From the NCBI GenBank assembly GCA_020137815.1, contig CM035355.1, forward strand, positions 6,925,097-6,989,096: a stretch of DNA of 64,000 nucleotides, written 5' to 3'. Numbering within the stretch: position 1 is the stretch's first letter; every line of letters begins with the position of its first letter. The notes beneath the pieces are model-generated. The model ran no database searches and was not told where the DNA came from. It saw only the letters and a list, made by a program, of their open reading frames with translations. Position numbers and translations under genes: made by a program. Of this stretch, positions 10,294-22,344 are shown piece by piece. The stretch comes from Hormiphora californensis (lineage: Eukaryota; Ctenophora; Tentaculata; Cydippida; Pleurobrachiidae).

Positions 10294-11431
10294 ATGAAGA
10301 ACGAGAGTGTTCGGAAGTTTGCCCACAAATACGTAGCGTGGACAATTGTGTGGTTTAGAATAAAGTTTCTTCGTGGTTACTCCTGGTAAGCTATTTTAAT
10401 CGAGTTTTACTGAGATCAGTTCTACACTGAGTCACTGACTTCTATGATTCAGGTACAGTGAAATTGATCACACCGTGATTTTGGGGGCCCTCCCAATTCC
10501 AAGCAACGTCCCTGAGCTGAAGCGAGCTAACGTGAAACTAATTATATCTCTGTGTGAGCCGTTCGAATTGGATTTCATACACAGTCAACAGGAATTTGAA
10601 AAGATGGGATTTATAAATAAGAGGTTTGTGAACTGTCAGGCCAATGCTCTGACAGTTTGTGAACTATTTTTTTCTGCAGCAGAACCTATTTAATGTGAGC
10701 TTCGTTAATGGCAAGTGATTAAAGTTTGCTGTTATTTCAGATTTTCAATTCCAGACTCATACGGTGCACCTGACATTCCCTCACTTGTGGAAATCCTCTC
10801 GAGCATCTCCGCGACAGAGAAGGAAGGGTAAGTAAATTAAACTGTCCCACTGTTGTAAGTTGATAACAAATGTAAGTTGATAACAAATAATATTGCCTAG
10901 ATATGATGTAAACATGATAAAATGATGCAAATGATAATCTAACCTTCTCTTCTAAGGTACAAGACGTACGTTCATTGCAAGGCTGGACGAGGCCGGAGTG
11001 CATCGACCGTAATATGCTACCTCATTTTCCGATATAACATTAGTGTGGAGTGGGCCCTGTCAATTCTGAAGCGGCAGCGGTTCGAAGTCTCCCCAAAACC
11101 GGCACAGCTCCTCCGAGCGAGGCAGTTTCGTGAAGTCTACTCCTCTATCCCCGAGCTACAAAAGGTTTCATTTGAAAATACGGACTTCAAAGAACTTGAA
11201 AGTGCACGGTACCGATACGCCTTGAGGCACATTTTGGTGAAAAGAATCAGTGTGCCGGATTGCTCCAGTATTGTTTACTACAAGAACAGGATTAGCTTTG
11301 GTGTCAAGAATGCGTCCCGGTTTGTCACTTCCCTGTGTGCTGTCACCGAAGAGGAGGAACAAACTGAAAACAAGGGAACAACACCGAGGCAGAAACAGAA
11401 ACTACGCCGACGGATTAGCATGTTCTATTAA
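10294..11431 (+). CDS. PTPMT1-like dual-specificity phosphatase
   Basis: PTPMT1 is a mitochondrial dual-specificity phosphatase acting on phosphatidylglycerophosphate in cardiolipin synthesis. Exons: 10294-10385 (open back to about 10265), 10453-10623, 10741-10827 and 10957-11431, all with matching phases, giving 274 residues. Family landmarks are WYSEIDHTVILGALPIPSNV and the active-site loop VHCKAGRGRSASTVICYLI, which carries the catalytic Cys and Arg of the HCx5R signature. An Asp-containing loop (SIPDSYGAPD) precedes it. The C-terminal part after EVYSSIPELQ is about 90 residues longer than I expect for PTPMT1 and ends in a basic stretch. ATTAAA overlaps the stop and may be the poly(A) signal. 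The first coding exon may lie further upstream. Assignment to the PTPMT1 branch is by resemblance. Confidence 0.82.
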
Positions 11432-12148
11432 AGTATTGGGACAAAAGTATATGTTGGAACTGTTTCTTATGAACTCTTTAGTTTAACAGAAAGATTTATA
11501 TTACTCGCTGTATTCAAACAGTTTGGCTTGTTTTAAAGATTCATTTCTTTCCTTTGAAGAGCCCCGCGTATGATATTTGTAATACGGATTCCGTTTTATT
11601 GTGGGCGTTAACCCGAATACTGGTAAAGAAGAAGAAGAATGTGGGTTGAGAAATGTTCGTCGTGGAGGCAAACAGTTAGGGCAGCTTCTTCTGCATGGAG
11701 CATGGGTTCCAAAAATGGTGGGACACATTGGTCATTGGTGACACAGTCACCCCTCCACTACCAGCTGTGCGAGGGGATGGCATCACCAACGGGATACACA
11801 TCTGCTTTTATCGATAGTGTTGGGTTGCTGTGGTTCCTCCTGAAACCCCTTTAGGGATGCCCAGTCTACTCCTGGTCAGTTCCCGTCCTCATTGCGCCGG
11901 TTGTGGTGATCAATGTATTTATGGATGGACGCAGAACAATACACAGGGCAATAATGTCAGAAAACCCGTGAGAGTGGCACAGTCGCTCTGCCCTCAAATT
12001 AATTTGTTTAAAGTAGTGTTGAAAAGTTTCAAACTTTAATTTATTGCCCTGTGTATTGTTCTGCGTCCATCCATAAATACATCTGCTTTTAGTTGAAAAC
12101 GTCTAAAACAATTTCACTGTCCACTGATCACTGACCAGGATCACTAAG
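11432..12148. other. intergenic region between convergent genes; hairpin repeat at 11913-12082
   Basis: The only structure seen is an inverted repeat with about 41-bp arms, ATGTATTTATGGATGGACGC and its reverse, at 11913-11954 and about 12041-12082. It resembles a small transposon-derived hairpin, but no convincing target duplication is visible. The word ACATCTGCTTTTA occurs as a direct repeat near 11800 and 12080. Confidence 0.5.
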
Positions 12149-14265
12149 TCAGTGTTCGACCCTACACAGATGCCTGAGTCCTCCTCTCATTCGGGTACTG
12201 CACACAAAATGAATAATTGGGTTGGCACAACTGGTCAGAAAGGTGGCATAGTAAAACCATCCGATGAGATACGTTTTCACGACATCCTTTCCCCCTGAGA
12301 TAAGAGCGAAGGTATCTTTTTGTGGGTTTATGAGCATTACAAAGTAATAGTAGAGTAAAATACAGTTCCAGAGAACAAAGTTTCCCGCAAAGAGAAGTGT
12401 TGCAGAAATGATGTTTCTCTCGCGACTTTCCACAAATAACCGCTGCCTGTCACAGGATCCACGTTTCTTGGCGAACGATAAAACTGAGCCCCGTGCGGCT
12501 AGTATTCGGCTGTTGACACTGTCAGCTTTAGCTTTGACAGCCCTCTTAAAATGATGCCCCGTTTCAGTTGCCTTCTTCCTGATACCAGATATGGCGGACT
12601 CGATGGTGGGTGAATCAGATCGAGTTGTTTCTGACCTACTAAAAGTGTGGTGTAGAGAGTTGGATAGAACAGGGTGGACACTGTATACATCCCCTAGGTA
12701 ACCCTCCCCGGCCTCCAGGTACTGGACTTGCTGTTGTAGAGTCAACCTGAGGGAGGGGTGTACTATAGAGTTACATGCAGTGTTTTATTATACAACGAGG
12801 GATTAGCACATATGTTACACAGCGACTAAGAATTAGAGATTACAACATGTTATACTGTCAGTTCTTGTAATGTCAGACTATAATACCTTCGTGCTACTTT
12901 AGTGTCCGCTACAGCCATATTGGTTGCAAGGACGGACTGGAGTCCATCTGCCACGGAGATCTTTTTCTGTCTCCGTTTCCTATTTTGTAGGCTGAGCTGC
13001 AATAGCTGGGGATGTGTTGAACTGGTTTAGATAACAACTATGTATCAACGAATTGTATGCACTGAAGTACAGTAGGTATGTATATTATGCATGGGTTCTG
13101 ATTCTAAACGGAGCCAATACACGACCCAAGAGCAGTGGTTCCTGGTAAATACAAACGTTCTGTTACCTTGACGGCAATTGAGGTGTTGCAGACCACCATA
13201 ACAATTGTGGCCATGACCAGTGGTATACAGTAGAGCCACATCACTATCCATCTGATCTCTGTCGTGCTATAGATATCTATCAGTCTGAGAGGAATCAGGA
13301 AGTTAGCAGACTGTCAGCATGTAATGCCTGGATATTTTTATAGCTCCGGGGCGTACTATAAGAGCAATTGGGTTAGTTTGATGCCTATCAAGAAACCAAT
13401 GAGCTTTTGAACAAACGCCCCTTCTACCTGTAATCGCAGTAGCCCCACTGTGGCTCCATCCGTGTGTTCTCGTTTTTGTAGAGGTGCATTGTGGAACCAA
13501 TGATACCGACCAACCAGGTCACAACCACTCCCCCAATCACATGGTTCTCTCTGAACCACTTGTCGTATCTGTACAAAAGGTAATACGGTTTGCATGAGGG
13601 TTTAGTCAGAGTGCAGAACCCTCGTAACTCTTCAGAGGGCCAGATCAGGGGCCTGCATCGTATGCCAAGAAATGCGGGGGAATATCATAACACCGACCAT
13701 GAATTTGACTATTGTACTAGCTTACCTGTGAGGAAAGAAGACTGCAATATATCGGCCCATGCTAATCAGTGCCAAGAGGAGAGGAGTACTGATGCTGATA
13801 AGACACCATGTGATGGCTGCTGCCTGGCAGATAACATCATCCAGCCAATTGTAATCGAAGAATCTCCGTCCAGAGAGGAGAAGGAGGGAGGCGAACACGG
13901 CGTCAACCCCTCCAATGACATCAGTGACGGCCAAGTTAGCAAATACAAAATCCGAGTTGGTCTTTCGGTGGAATCGGAATATTATCATTAGCACTAGGAC
14001 GTTCCCTGGGCAACACAAATATAAGTAAGCAATATAACAGTGTCTTGAAACAAACATCCACTAAACGTGCCATTAGTCTGGTCCAACTCACTTGAGTCGC
14101 CTGACACTGTGTCCACACTTCACACGAAAACAAAATAAAGTTCAATTCAACAACTCGTTGAAACTCACCTGTAATAATGCATCCTCCGAGTGTGAGGCCT
14201 GCTGCTCCAATGACCATATCCACGGTGTGGATGTAGGCAGTAAAATTGTGCCCCACAATAGACAT
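12149..14265 (-). CDS. class A (rhodopsin-like) G-protein-coupled receptor
   Basis: Five exons join in phase: 14265-14169, 14005-13726, 13568-13428, 13284-13167 and about 12730-12149, giving about 405 residues. A short extracellular N-terminus (MSIVGHNFTAYIHTVDMVIG, one N-glycosylation site) leads into TM1 (GNVLVLMIIF). TM2 carries the NLAVTD signature. TM3 ends in GRY where most class A receptors have DRY. TM4 holds WLVGIIG, and the second loop has a Cys (WGYCDYR). TM5 has IPLVMATIVMVV. A long third loop rich in Ser, Lys and Arg precedes TM6 (WNCILLYYYFVML, lacking the usual CWxP) and TM7 (SCANPIIHF for NPxxY). The final acceptor is ambiguous by about 16 bases. Ligand unknown. An in-frame upstream ATG exists at 14295. 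Confidence 0.85.
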
Positions 14266-14639
14266 GCCTTGAAAAAAAGTGGTGTGTTCTAACAATTACA
14301 GCAGGGATGATCGCTAGAAAGACGAGATACCTCAAAAGAATTATGACCGCAGGAATCATTTGCCAAGTGAAGCCTATATTTCTCACACCTGCCAAAGCGT
14401 ATGGAGCGACTCGGTGCATGCCACTAACTCATCTGATCATGAGATTATAAAATGCAGCCTTTTACAAAATTAGAAAATCCTCAGCCGGCCACAACTCGAC
14501 TAAGATCTAGAGGATCACGTTTGTGAGAGAAAGCTAACATCTCCAATCCAATAAAAGGATATTAAAGATTTCCTAACTTATCCGCTAGCACGTGTGCATG
14601 GCCTGTAATATTTAATTTTCCTGCCTATTGCAATTGCCT

Positions 14640-15280
14640 GCTCTCAGGGCCACATGCGTCCCTAATTAAAGAGCATTTAGATAGAGAGAGGGAATGTGTA
14701 GAAAGAGGGATGCTTTTGCCAGCTGCGCAGCATGACGCACAGCTCCCACGGCAGAAGAAAGAAAGGGAGAGCGAGAGAGATAAAAAGAGAGAGAGAGAGA
14801 TAGGGATGAAGAAAGATTTAGTTAGCAGAACAGGAGACTGGATAGTAATTGATACTGTGTATGTCATGTCAGGTACTCAACAATATACTGTCGGGAGAGT
14901 CAGGGCACAATATATGTCAATAGTTTACCTGTCCCTGACTTCCTCCAGAGAGGATGCAGAAATGAGAGAGAGAGAGAGAGAGAGGAGAGGAGAGAGAGGA
15001 GAGAGAGAAGGTAGGGCACGACGAGAAAGAGCCAGGGAGAGAGAGAGAGAGCGAGAGGAGAGCAGCCAGAGACTCGTAGCTCGCTATACGAGTCTCTATC
15101 GATTATGTCGAGCTAGAGAGAGATCGAGCGTTCTCTCTCCCTATGGATATCTCGATCTTCTTTTCTCTCTCTCCTCTCTAATGTCTCTCTCTATTCGCCT
15201 CGAGAGTATCGCTCTGTCTTCTGTCTCTTCTCCTCTTAGGATGTCTGCTGCATGTATATTCGCGCTGCTCTCCTAAAAGT
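14640..15280. repeat. GA/CT-rich low-complexity region
   Basis: Interrupted GAGA and CTCT runs give long but meaningless charged reading frames. No gene supported. Confidence 0.8.
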
Positions 15281-16259
15281 TCGCCCCCCCACTTCAGAGA
15301 GGAGTCTCGCGGCAGATTTGATCCTCTAAACCCGATATATGTTTCTCTGCATGTCATAATATTCGAGGCAGCTTGAGAGTTGTCACATATTATATTAGTT
15401 GATGGTTACTAGATGCTGAGATAGGTCAGCTTCAAGACAGAGAGATAGGTTGAGTCGCCTAACACTGAGTCAATAGACATGATATCAACCTCTCATATTG
15501 GGCCATCTGTGAACACTAGGTTACAGAGAAGCTAGTTATAATGATAGCTAGAGTCTAGTGAGTGAGGCTATAGTTACAGAGACATAGAGGTAGAGACAGA
15601 GACGTAGGAGGAGACAGGGGAGAGCAGGAGAGGGAGAGAGGGAGAGATACGGGGGCAAATAGCTGCTATAAGGGTATTGTTACTAAACAATAGACCCCGT
15701 TCATTTTCTGGCAATCACCACGATGGCACGATACTCATTAGAGTTATGAATTGACAAGAAGAATAGCCAAGAAGGATTTGACTATCTTTAGATTGGGTGA
15801 TCCCTCTTTTTCACGTACCATACAACGTGTTTTTGCACAAAAAAGAGTAGGATATACAGAAAAGATCGAGTTAACAACTTGTTGAATAAGTGATCTAACA
15901 ATCTGTCTTCTTCTAAGCGCTATTTATAGGTTTTGAAGCTCATAAAATATGCAAAAAATCTAAAACAAAATTACTAATGGTCACCATGGGGCATGTCATC
16001 GGTGTTTTTACAAATTGTCAACTCACTTATAGAAGCAAACAAATAACATTTCACTAACTAGCTCGTTACTGAGCTATCGAACTAATCAAACATCCTTCCT
16101 TTCATTCAATTTCTTATCAACTTTCGCTCTCTCTCTCTCTCTCTTCGTCTCTCTCTTCGTCTCTCTCTCTCTCCCTCTCTCTCTCTCTCTTCGTTTCTAA
16201 CATTTACAGGAGCAGATCAGGGTCGAGTTGTGTGCCACAAATTACTGTATTTACTGGTA
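15281..16259. other. intergenic, CT tracts, no gene seen
   Basis: Unique-looking sequence with a CT microsatellite at about 16128-16195. Nothing else recognised. Confidence 0.5.
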
Positions 16260-16416
16260 CAGTCGGACCCCGATTTAGTGGCACCCCGATTTAGGGACAG
16301 GATTTCTTTCCCCCGATATAGGAAATTAACATTAATTGACCCCGATTTAGTGGACACCCCGATTTAGTGGACAAGAGCCTTTCCCCCGAGGGTGTCCCTA
16401 AATCGGGGTCCGACTG
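16260..16416. mobile_element. 157-bp TA-flanked MITE, CAGTCGGACCCCGATTTA family
   Basis: The ends are inverted CAGTCGGACCCCGATTTA motifs flanked by TA (16258-16259 and 16417-16418), with internal copies of the CCCCGATTTAGTGGAC word. These features fit pogo/Tigger-like non-autonomous elements. Relatives lie at 47146-47213 and 48514-48573, with a partial copy near 33240. Confidence 0.72.
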
Positions 16417-16809
16417 TACTTGCCATACCGGACACCCACCATGACCACATCCAGTTACAATGCCAGCTGCTGGGAGTAGCATTAACAGTATTGAACAAGT
16501 AGTCATGGAACAAGAATTAACAACAGAGCAAGTAGTCACAGAGCAAGTCACAGATCGATACCGATATCTTTAAAGAGATAGAAAAATAGAAAGAATTGGA
16601 TGATCGGAAGGAAGATAACTAACCACTAATGTCTCTAAACGGTTTTTAACTTTTTAGAAACACGAACAACAACAGGTAGAATTCAGATCCATCGATAGAA
16701 AATAAAACAATTTGTTGAGAGGAGTAAAAAGTGCCGAAATAGACAGCTATGATATTCACAGCTCTCCCATAAAGAAAGAGGTGCATGTGTCCTAATAGGC
16801 GTTTATTTA

Positions 16810-17012
<203 letters not shown>

Positions 17013-18508
17013 GAGTGCCGGTTATCTAACCCGTTAGCTTCCCCTTTTTTCCAAAAATATATCTAGCTCTCTGCACTCTATATTTCTCTCATTCCTCTTA
17101 GTCTATTTCTCTCCCCGGGTGCTTACGCCTTACTACCTGTGTCGTAATGCATAGATGATTTTATCACTATAAGAGGACCAACATGTGCACGTGGAGCTAG
17201 GTAGATATATTTAGTCACATGCCTCTCTATCAGATCATTAGTGTGCTATTGACAGATATACCAGCTCGCAGAGATATACCAGCAGACCATGTCTCAGAGA
17301 GAGAGATATAGTTAATAGTACTGGCCATGATTAACGGAAATGATTATTGAGATTGGAGAGATACAGCATTACAGCAAGACTATGCATTGTATAGGATATA
17401 ATATTATAGCAGTTTCAATTTTGGATCTGAAGCCACTGCTAGTACTTGATAAGATGATCTCTATTACAGACCGTGCTTGAGGCGCACCTTGTGGCGCTAG
17501 TACACTGATAAGATGGAAAAAAGAAAGGTAGCGAGGATTCGCCTGACCTCTGAGGTTGATTTGGTGTCGCCAGACTAGCAATGATGCATAAAGCCGTCCA
17601 CAAAAACGGTGGTTCTGAAGCAGATTTCTGAATCACGCACACACCCATCATAATTATATAATGTCTGAAACAGCTGATCTCACTGTAGACAGAGCCCATA
17701 ATTTGCAGGCCACAAAGCTGTCTCTAATTCGTCATAAATTCCACGTCACTACTTCATGATTCTAGGGCGACAACAACAATTATCCTTGTGGTTGACCACA
17801 GGCAGATCTACAGAGTCCGGGATGATAGCTCTCTTTTCTGTCACAAAGAATATATACACGTACTTGTGTGTCATATATCATGTGTCTATAAGAACTGAGA
17901 AGCCTTCATGTGGGAAATCAATCACAATTGCACATGCTCTACCACGTGTACAGCAGCGACTAGCTCGTAATGAATATACTTCCCAGGAACACAAGGAGGA
18001 GGCAATTTCTAGACCGCCACCACCACCACACTGCTTGAAACAATAGACAATCAGCATCATACAAGTCGGGGGGAATGAAATGAGATTCATCGTTTTTACA
18101 GCCAACAGAATGCCGAACGCATCTTTTTGGCACTCAGCCCGGGACTTAATGAATGCGAGGGGACCTCAGTTTAGAATCGAGAAAGTTGGTTACGAGATGT
18201 GATATAGCTGGCTAAATGAGATTCATTGTTTTCAAAGAAGAGCATGTATTGACTTGCCCGTCTGAATGCCGAAATCGATAGAAGCTTAATTAGCTCGTGT
18301 TAGAAATAAAGAAAGTTGTGACTACAACCTTAATAAACTCACCATAGATATCATAATTAGAATGCAACAGAAAAATAATTGCCTTATGAGCATACTGAAT
18401 AAGTATATTATTGTCTCTTTGTGGGCTCTTTGTTGATCAAGGGACGCTGGTGAAATGCTCACCAGATGATCTGGATCTTTTATTGTCTCATATCATATCT
18501 CTGTCTCT
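17013..18508. other. intergenic stretch with no supported gene
   Basis: Only short unlinked open frames on both strands. No splice-linked exon chain, RNA gene or clear repeat seen. Confidence 0.4.
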
Positions 18509-21500
18509 CTAAACGTGATGACCACACGTCAGCTCAGCAATGTCAATATTCACGTCCATGGTTCTACACCGAGTATGTGCTATCCTGAGCGCCTCACATG
18601 GCTCTATGGAACAAGTCTGGCACGCGGCCAGGTACATGGCACTGTTACAACTCTCTAGTGGGGTCAGGGTGCTTCCACAGACTAGTCCACACTGCTCAGT
18701 GGTGGACTGTGTTGGTTCGTCAACTGTCATGTCACACCAGGGGAAAGTGTCAGATCTCTCGAATAACAGGGAGGCACGGAGTTGTGCCACATCGATTTGA
18801 ACAGAGTCCTGGTTTAGCATTTCGGAGGCACTGAGGGGAGACCCGCACATTCCACATAGCCGGTCTTGGTGAGGTGTTACCACAGTGAGAGATAATCCAT
18901 CCCATAGGAGTGTGACACTGTCCCTGTTTGGGAGAGAAGGAGGGGTTTAGAGTGGTGATACAAATTAGGGGACTATTTTGTAGATTTAATTGGACCCGAT
19001 TGGACAGACATTCAATGACAGACTGACAACATGCTCCCTACTAAATTACCTGAGAAGAACGAACATGGTTTCCCCGTCATAATACACAGTAACTCCTTCC
19101 AGGGCGAGATGCATGGGCCTCCCATGAACAGGTTCTCTGATCTGCTCTCCCACGCTAAGGAAGAGCCCCGGACCCAGGTTCACACTCCCCCTGACATCCT
19201 TGTGAAGCAGTGTAACTGAACTCAGACAGAGGTAGTCGGAAGAGTTGGAGCAAGTTGAGAAATAACCGTATAGTGTCCATGTGAATGCGTTGCAGTCCTT
19301 GGCTAAGGTTTCCTTGCATCTAGAAACACCTGAGAATCTCCTTGAGAATCTGCCACTTCCAAAGCTACCATCACTGAACAACCACTCTCTGTTTATCTGA
19401 CATGCCCTACCTGTAATATCCAGCCCGCTGGTAGAGCTCACCTGAACTGTATTAGACTCTACCCTCCTACAACTCTCATAGTAACAGAAGTACTCACCAG
19501 CCCACTTCTTGCCTGCATTTGGTACATGTAATTTATTCCCGCTAACTGGTTCACCGCTCACAATCAGTGGTTCCCCATCCTTCATCCAGTGGATGTCCCT
19601 GCCCCTGCCCCACATGGACGTTACCCCACAGTACAGCTCCAACTCAGTGCTGGCCCCCGTTAGAATCGTGTTGAAGCCCTGTAACTGTAGCACCTCCTGA
19701 TCTCTCTCAACCTGGTTGGTATAGGAACAATTCCAGAAGGATCGAGGTGATATTGGGGTGCCATTCAGACACGCTGTCCTTTTTAACTCACAGAAGCTTG
19801 TATAATCCACACAGTCGCTCCCACATATCTGTTGAACTGTGTGTTTGTGGCAATTACCACACACATTCCTTGTTACATTTAGGAATAATGTCTTTGTAGT
19901 GACTCTGTTTCCTGATTTTCCAATGCACGTGTAATTCCCAGTATCCTGGATTGTAGCGTAGTTGATCCTCCGACGGTAGGTGACAGTGTTACCTGATCTC
20001 GCTGTACTATCTATCTTTGTCTTGTCCGTGTGTTCCTTCTTCACCTCAGCCGCTTCTCCGTCCAAATCACCGTACCTGGAGATGCGAGTGTGTAGTGAAT
20101 TTGGGTGTATGTGTGTTTAAATTTTTCGAATCTTTTTAATATACAGAGACAGCTGGCATGGGGTATTGGACGTTTACTATTTGTAAATGAGGTGTAACAA
20201 TAATTCCACTTGTAAAATATCCACATGTATGTACAGGGTGTCCCACTGTCTTTGCGTGACCTGTGATTTTGGGTGATGAGTGGGTTCCATTCAAATGCTC
20301 ATAACTCATCGAAAAATAGGTCAAAACGGTTCAACCAAAACCAGTGTTGTAGAGAATTGTCAGGCGAACATTTGGGTACAAGATTGATGTTCCAAGTCTT
20401 ACCAATCGTCAGATATATCGTCTTAAAGTCAAAAATACGTGTTCATGAAATCCGACCGGGGTTCACGTTTTGAAAAATTCACAAATGCAAAGTTGCTCGG
20501 ATCACATTACATCCCTCATAAGAGTTGTAGGAAATTGTCTGGCGGTCATTTTGGTACCCGGGTTTTTGTCCTAGCTCAATGTTTAGAGTGTCTTATGACT
20601 GTCTAAAGACGAAATTCAACCAACATTTTTTGAGGGGATCACGTGTCATCAACAAATGGGTAAAATGGTTTGAAATTTATAAGAGCTTCATTGGAATCGT
20701 CTAAAGTTCATTTTGATACCATGATTTTTTCCATAGCTCTACGTTTGAGTTACGTTATGACTGTATGAACATAAAGATTTTTCTCTGCTGAGTCTTAGTT
20801 GGTATCGGCTCACAACCCCTAATTAGGTGGCTCGGTGTCGTGTGTAATCCCATGATAATCAGCACATATCGTCTCAATTTCATCTAGGCACTTGACAGGG
20901 TTGTTATGACGATTTGGCAAGGCCCCTGTTAATGTGTAGGATACGCAAGTGGTCTATCTCAACCCTATCATGCACTAAGATGTTATTCAAGCAGATATGA
21001 GCTTCATAACAGGGCAAAATGCAATGCGATACCTGAGACCACTTTTGTGAAAATTCCAGTTCAGACAGTCATAAGACACTCTAAACATTGAGCTAGGACA
21101 AAAACCCGGGTACCAAAATGACCGCCAGACAATTTCCTACAACTCTTATGAGGGATGCAATGTGATCCGAGCAACTTTGCATTTGTGAATTTTTCAAAAC
21201 GTGAACCCCGGTCGGATTTCATGAACACGTATTTTTGACTTTAAGACGATATATCTGACGATTGGTAAGACTTGGAACATCAATCTTGTACCCAAATGTT
21301 CGCCTGACAATTCTCTACAACACTGTTTTTGGATGAGTCATTTTGACCTATTTTTCGATGAGTTATGAGAATTTGAATGGAACCCACTCATCACCCAAAA
21401 TAACAGGTCACGCAAAGACAGTGGGACACCCTGTACTACCTGTTGTGAAGCTCATTCAAAGCTGCTAACTGCTCCTCAACTGTGGGATCCAATACACTCA

Positions 21501-21975
21501 ATGGAATTTTGATCTTGTGCTTCCGATGAGTCTTGAGAATCTTCAACCTTGACGACTGATCCTCAATGAACGCTCTGTTTTGTTGTCGTCCTGTTTGCTG
21601 GTGGCCCCATGGGTGTTCCGATGTTGGATCGGAGAGGGTTACCACTGGAGGCTCCATCATCCCCTCTACCGCACACACAATATCCACCGGCTCACCCTCA
21701 AACCTCAGTAGGTACTCAGGAAAAGTGACATTCGGCGGTGACAGGGCACTCTCATCTGGGACTCGGAATGGAATCTGCTTTCTCCTGACACAGTCCGTGA
21801 TGTTGCAGATGTCAAATGCTCGGGGAACAATGGCGGTGCAGATTTGGGCATTGTAACAGGATAAGCACCAAAAGTTGGGACCCTCACTGGAACACCGCAC
21901 CAACAGTGGGGCTATGTTCTCCTCTAGGGAATGTGTTGAATAACAGAGGAAGAGTAGGAAAAGTATCGGAGACAT
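18509..21975 (-). CDS. secreted Ig-Kazal-Ig-VWD-like protein
   Basis: Three exons join in phase: 21975-21440, 20075-19050 and 18923-18509, for 658 residues. It starts with a signal peptide (MSPILFLLFLCYSTHSLEEN) and a Cys-rich segment. Ig domain 1 is split by intron 1: its first Cys is in VDIVCAVEG and its second in DTGNYTCIGKSG. A Kazal/follistatin-like module follows (CGNCHKHTVQQICGSDCVDY...CELKRTAC). Ig domain 2 has ELYCGV, HWMKDGEPL and GEYFCYYESC. The last 270 residues resemble a von Willebrand D domain, with a WDGLSLTVVTPHQDRLCGMC segment matching the conserved end of VWD, then a Cys-rich tail. No membrane anchor is visible, so it is probably an extracellular matrix or surface-associated protein. 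The combination is unfamiliar to me. Intron 1 holds a 1.2 kb transposon. Confidence 0.78.
20234..21433. mobile_element. mariner-type TIR element (1.2 kb) in intron 1 of the Ig-VWD gene
   Basis: Inverted ends CAGGGTGTCCCACTGTCTTT, flanked by TA on both sides, with about 390-bp arms that are near-perfect reverse complements. The end sequence is of the Tc1/mariner type. No transposase frame survives. The right-hand end sits only a few bases inside the 5' splice site of intron 1. Confidence 0.82.
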
Positions 21976-22344
21976 TGCGAAATGTATACCCCCGATTCGA
22001 TTGCCCAGTAATTGCCTAATTAAGATTCATCCTTCCTTTTTATACCACAATCCACATCCACAGACGACAGACAGAAGACGATCTGGTGGTGATTCCGAAA
22101 GGATGATCCGGCACTATGCTGTCTCGCCTGTTTGGCGAGACTTGGCTGTGTGACTGTTTACAGTCCCAGATGAGCGGCCCAAACCAAACCACATCCACAA
22201 CTACTGTTATAGTGTAGCCAAATAATGACCAAAATGGGTAACTTGTGTAAAATTAAAATGGAGTAAGTTTAGAATTTACATTTTTACAGCATGTCAAGAA
22301 AGCATTGTCAGACATCTGAATCAGTTCGGTTAAAAAAGTTCACT
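21976..22344. promoter_or_regulatory. presumed 5' flank of the Ig-VWD gene
   Basis: This stretch separates two minus-strand genes: the 3' end of the coiled-coil gene at 22345 and the start of the Ig-VWD gene at 21975. It must hold the upstream gene's 3' UTR end and probably the downstream promoter. A small hairpin, TCTCGCCTGTTTGGCGAGA, lies near 22122-22140. No TATA box is claimed. Confidence 0.3.
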
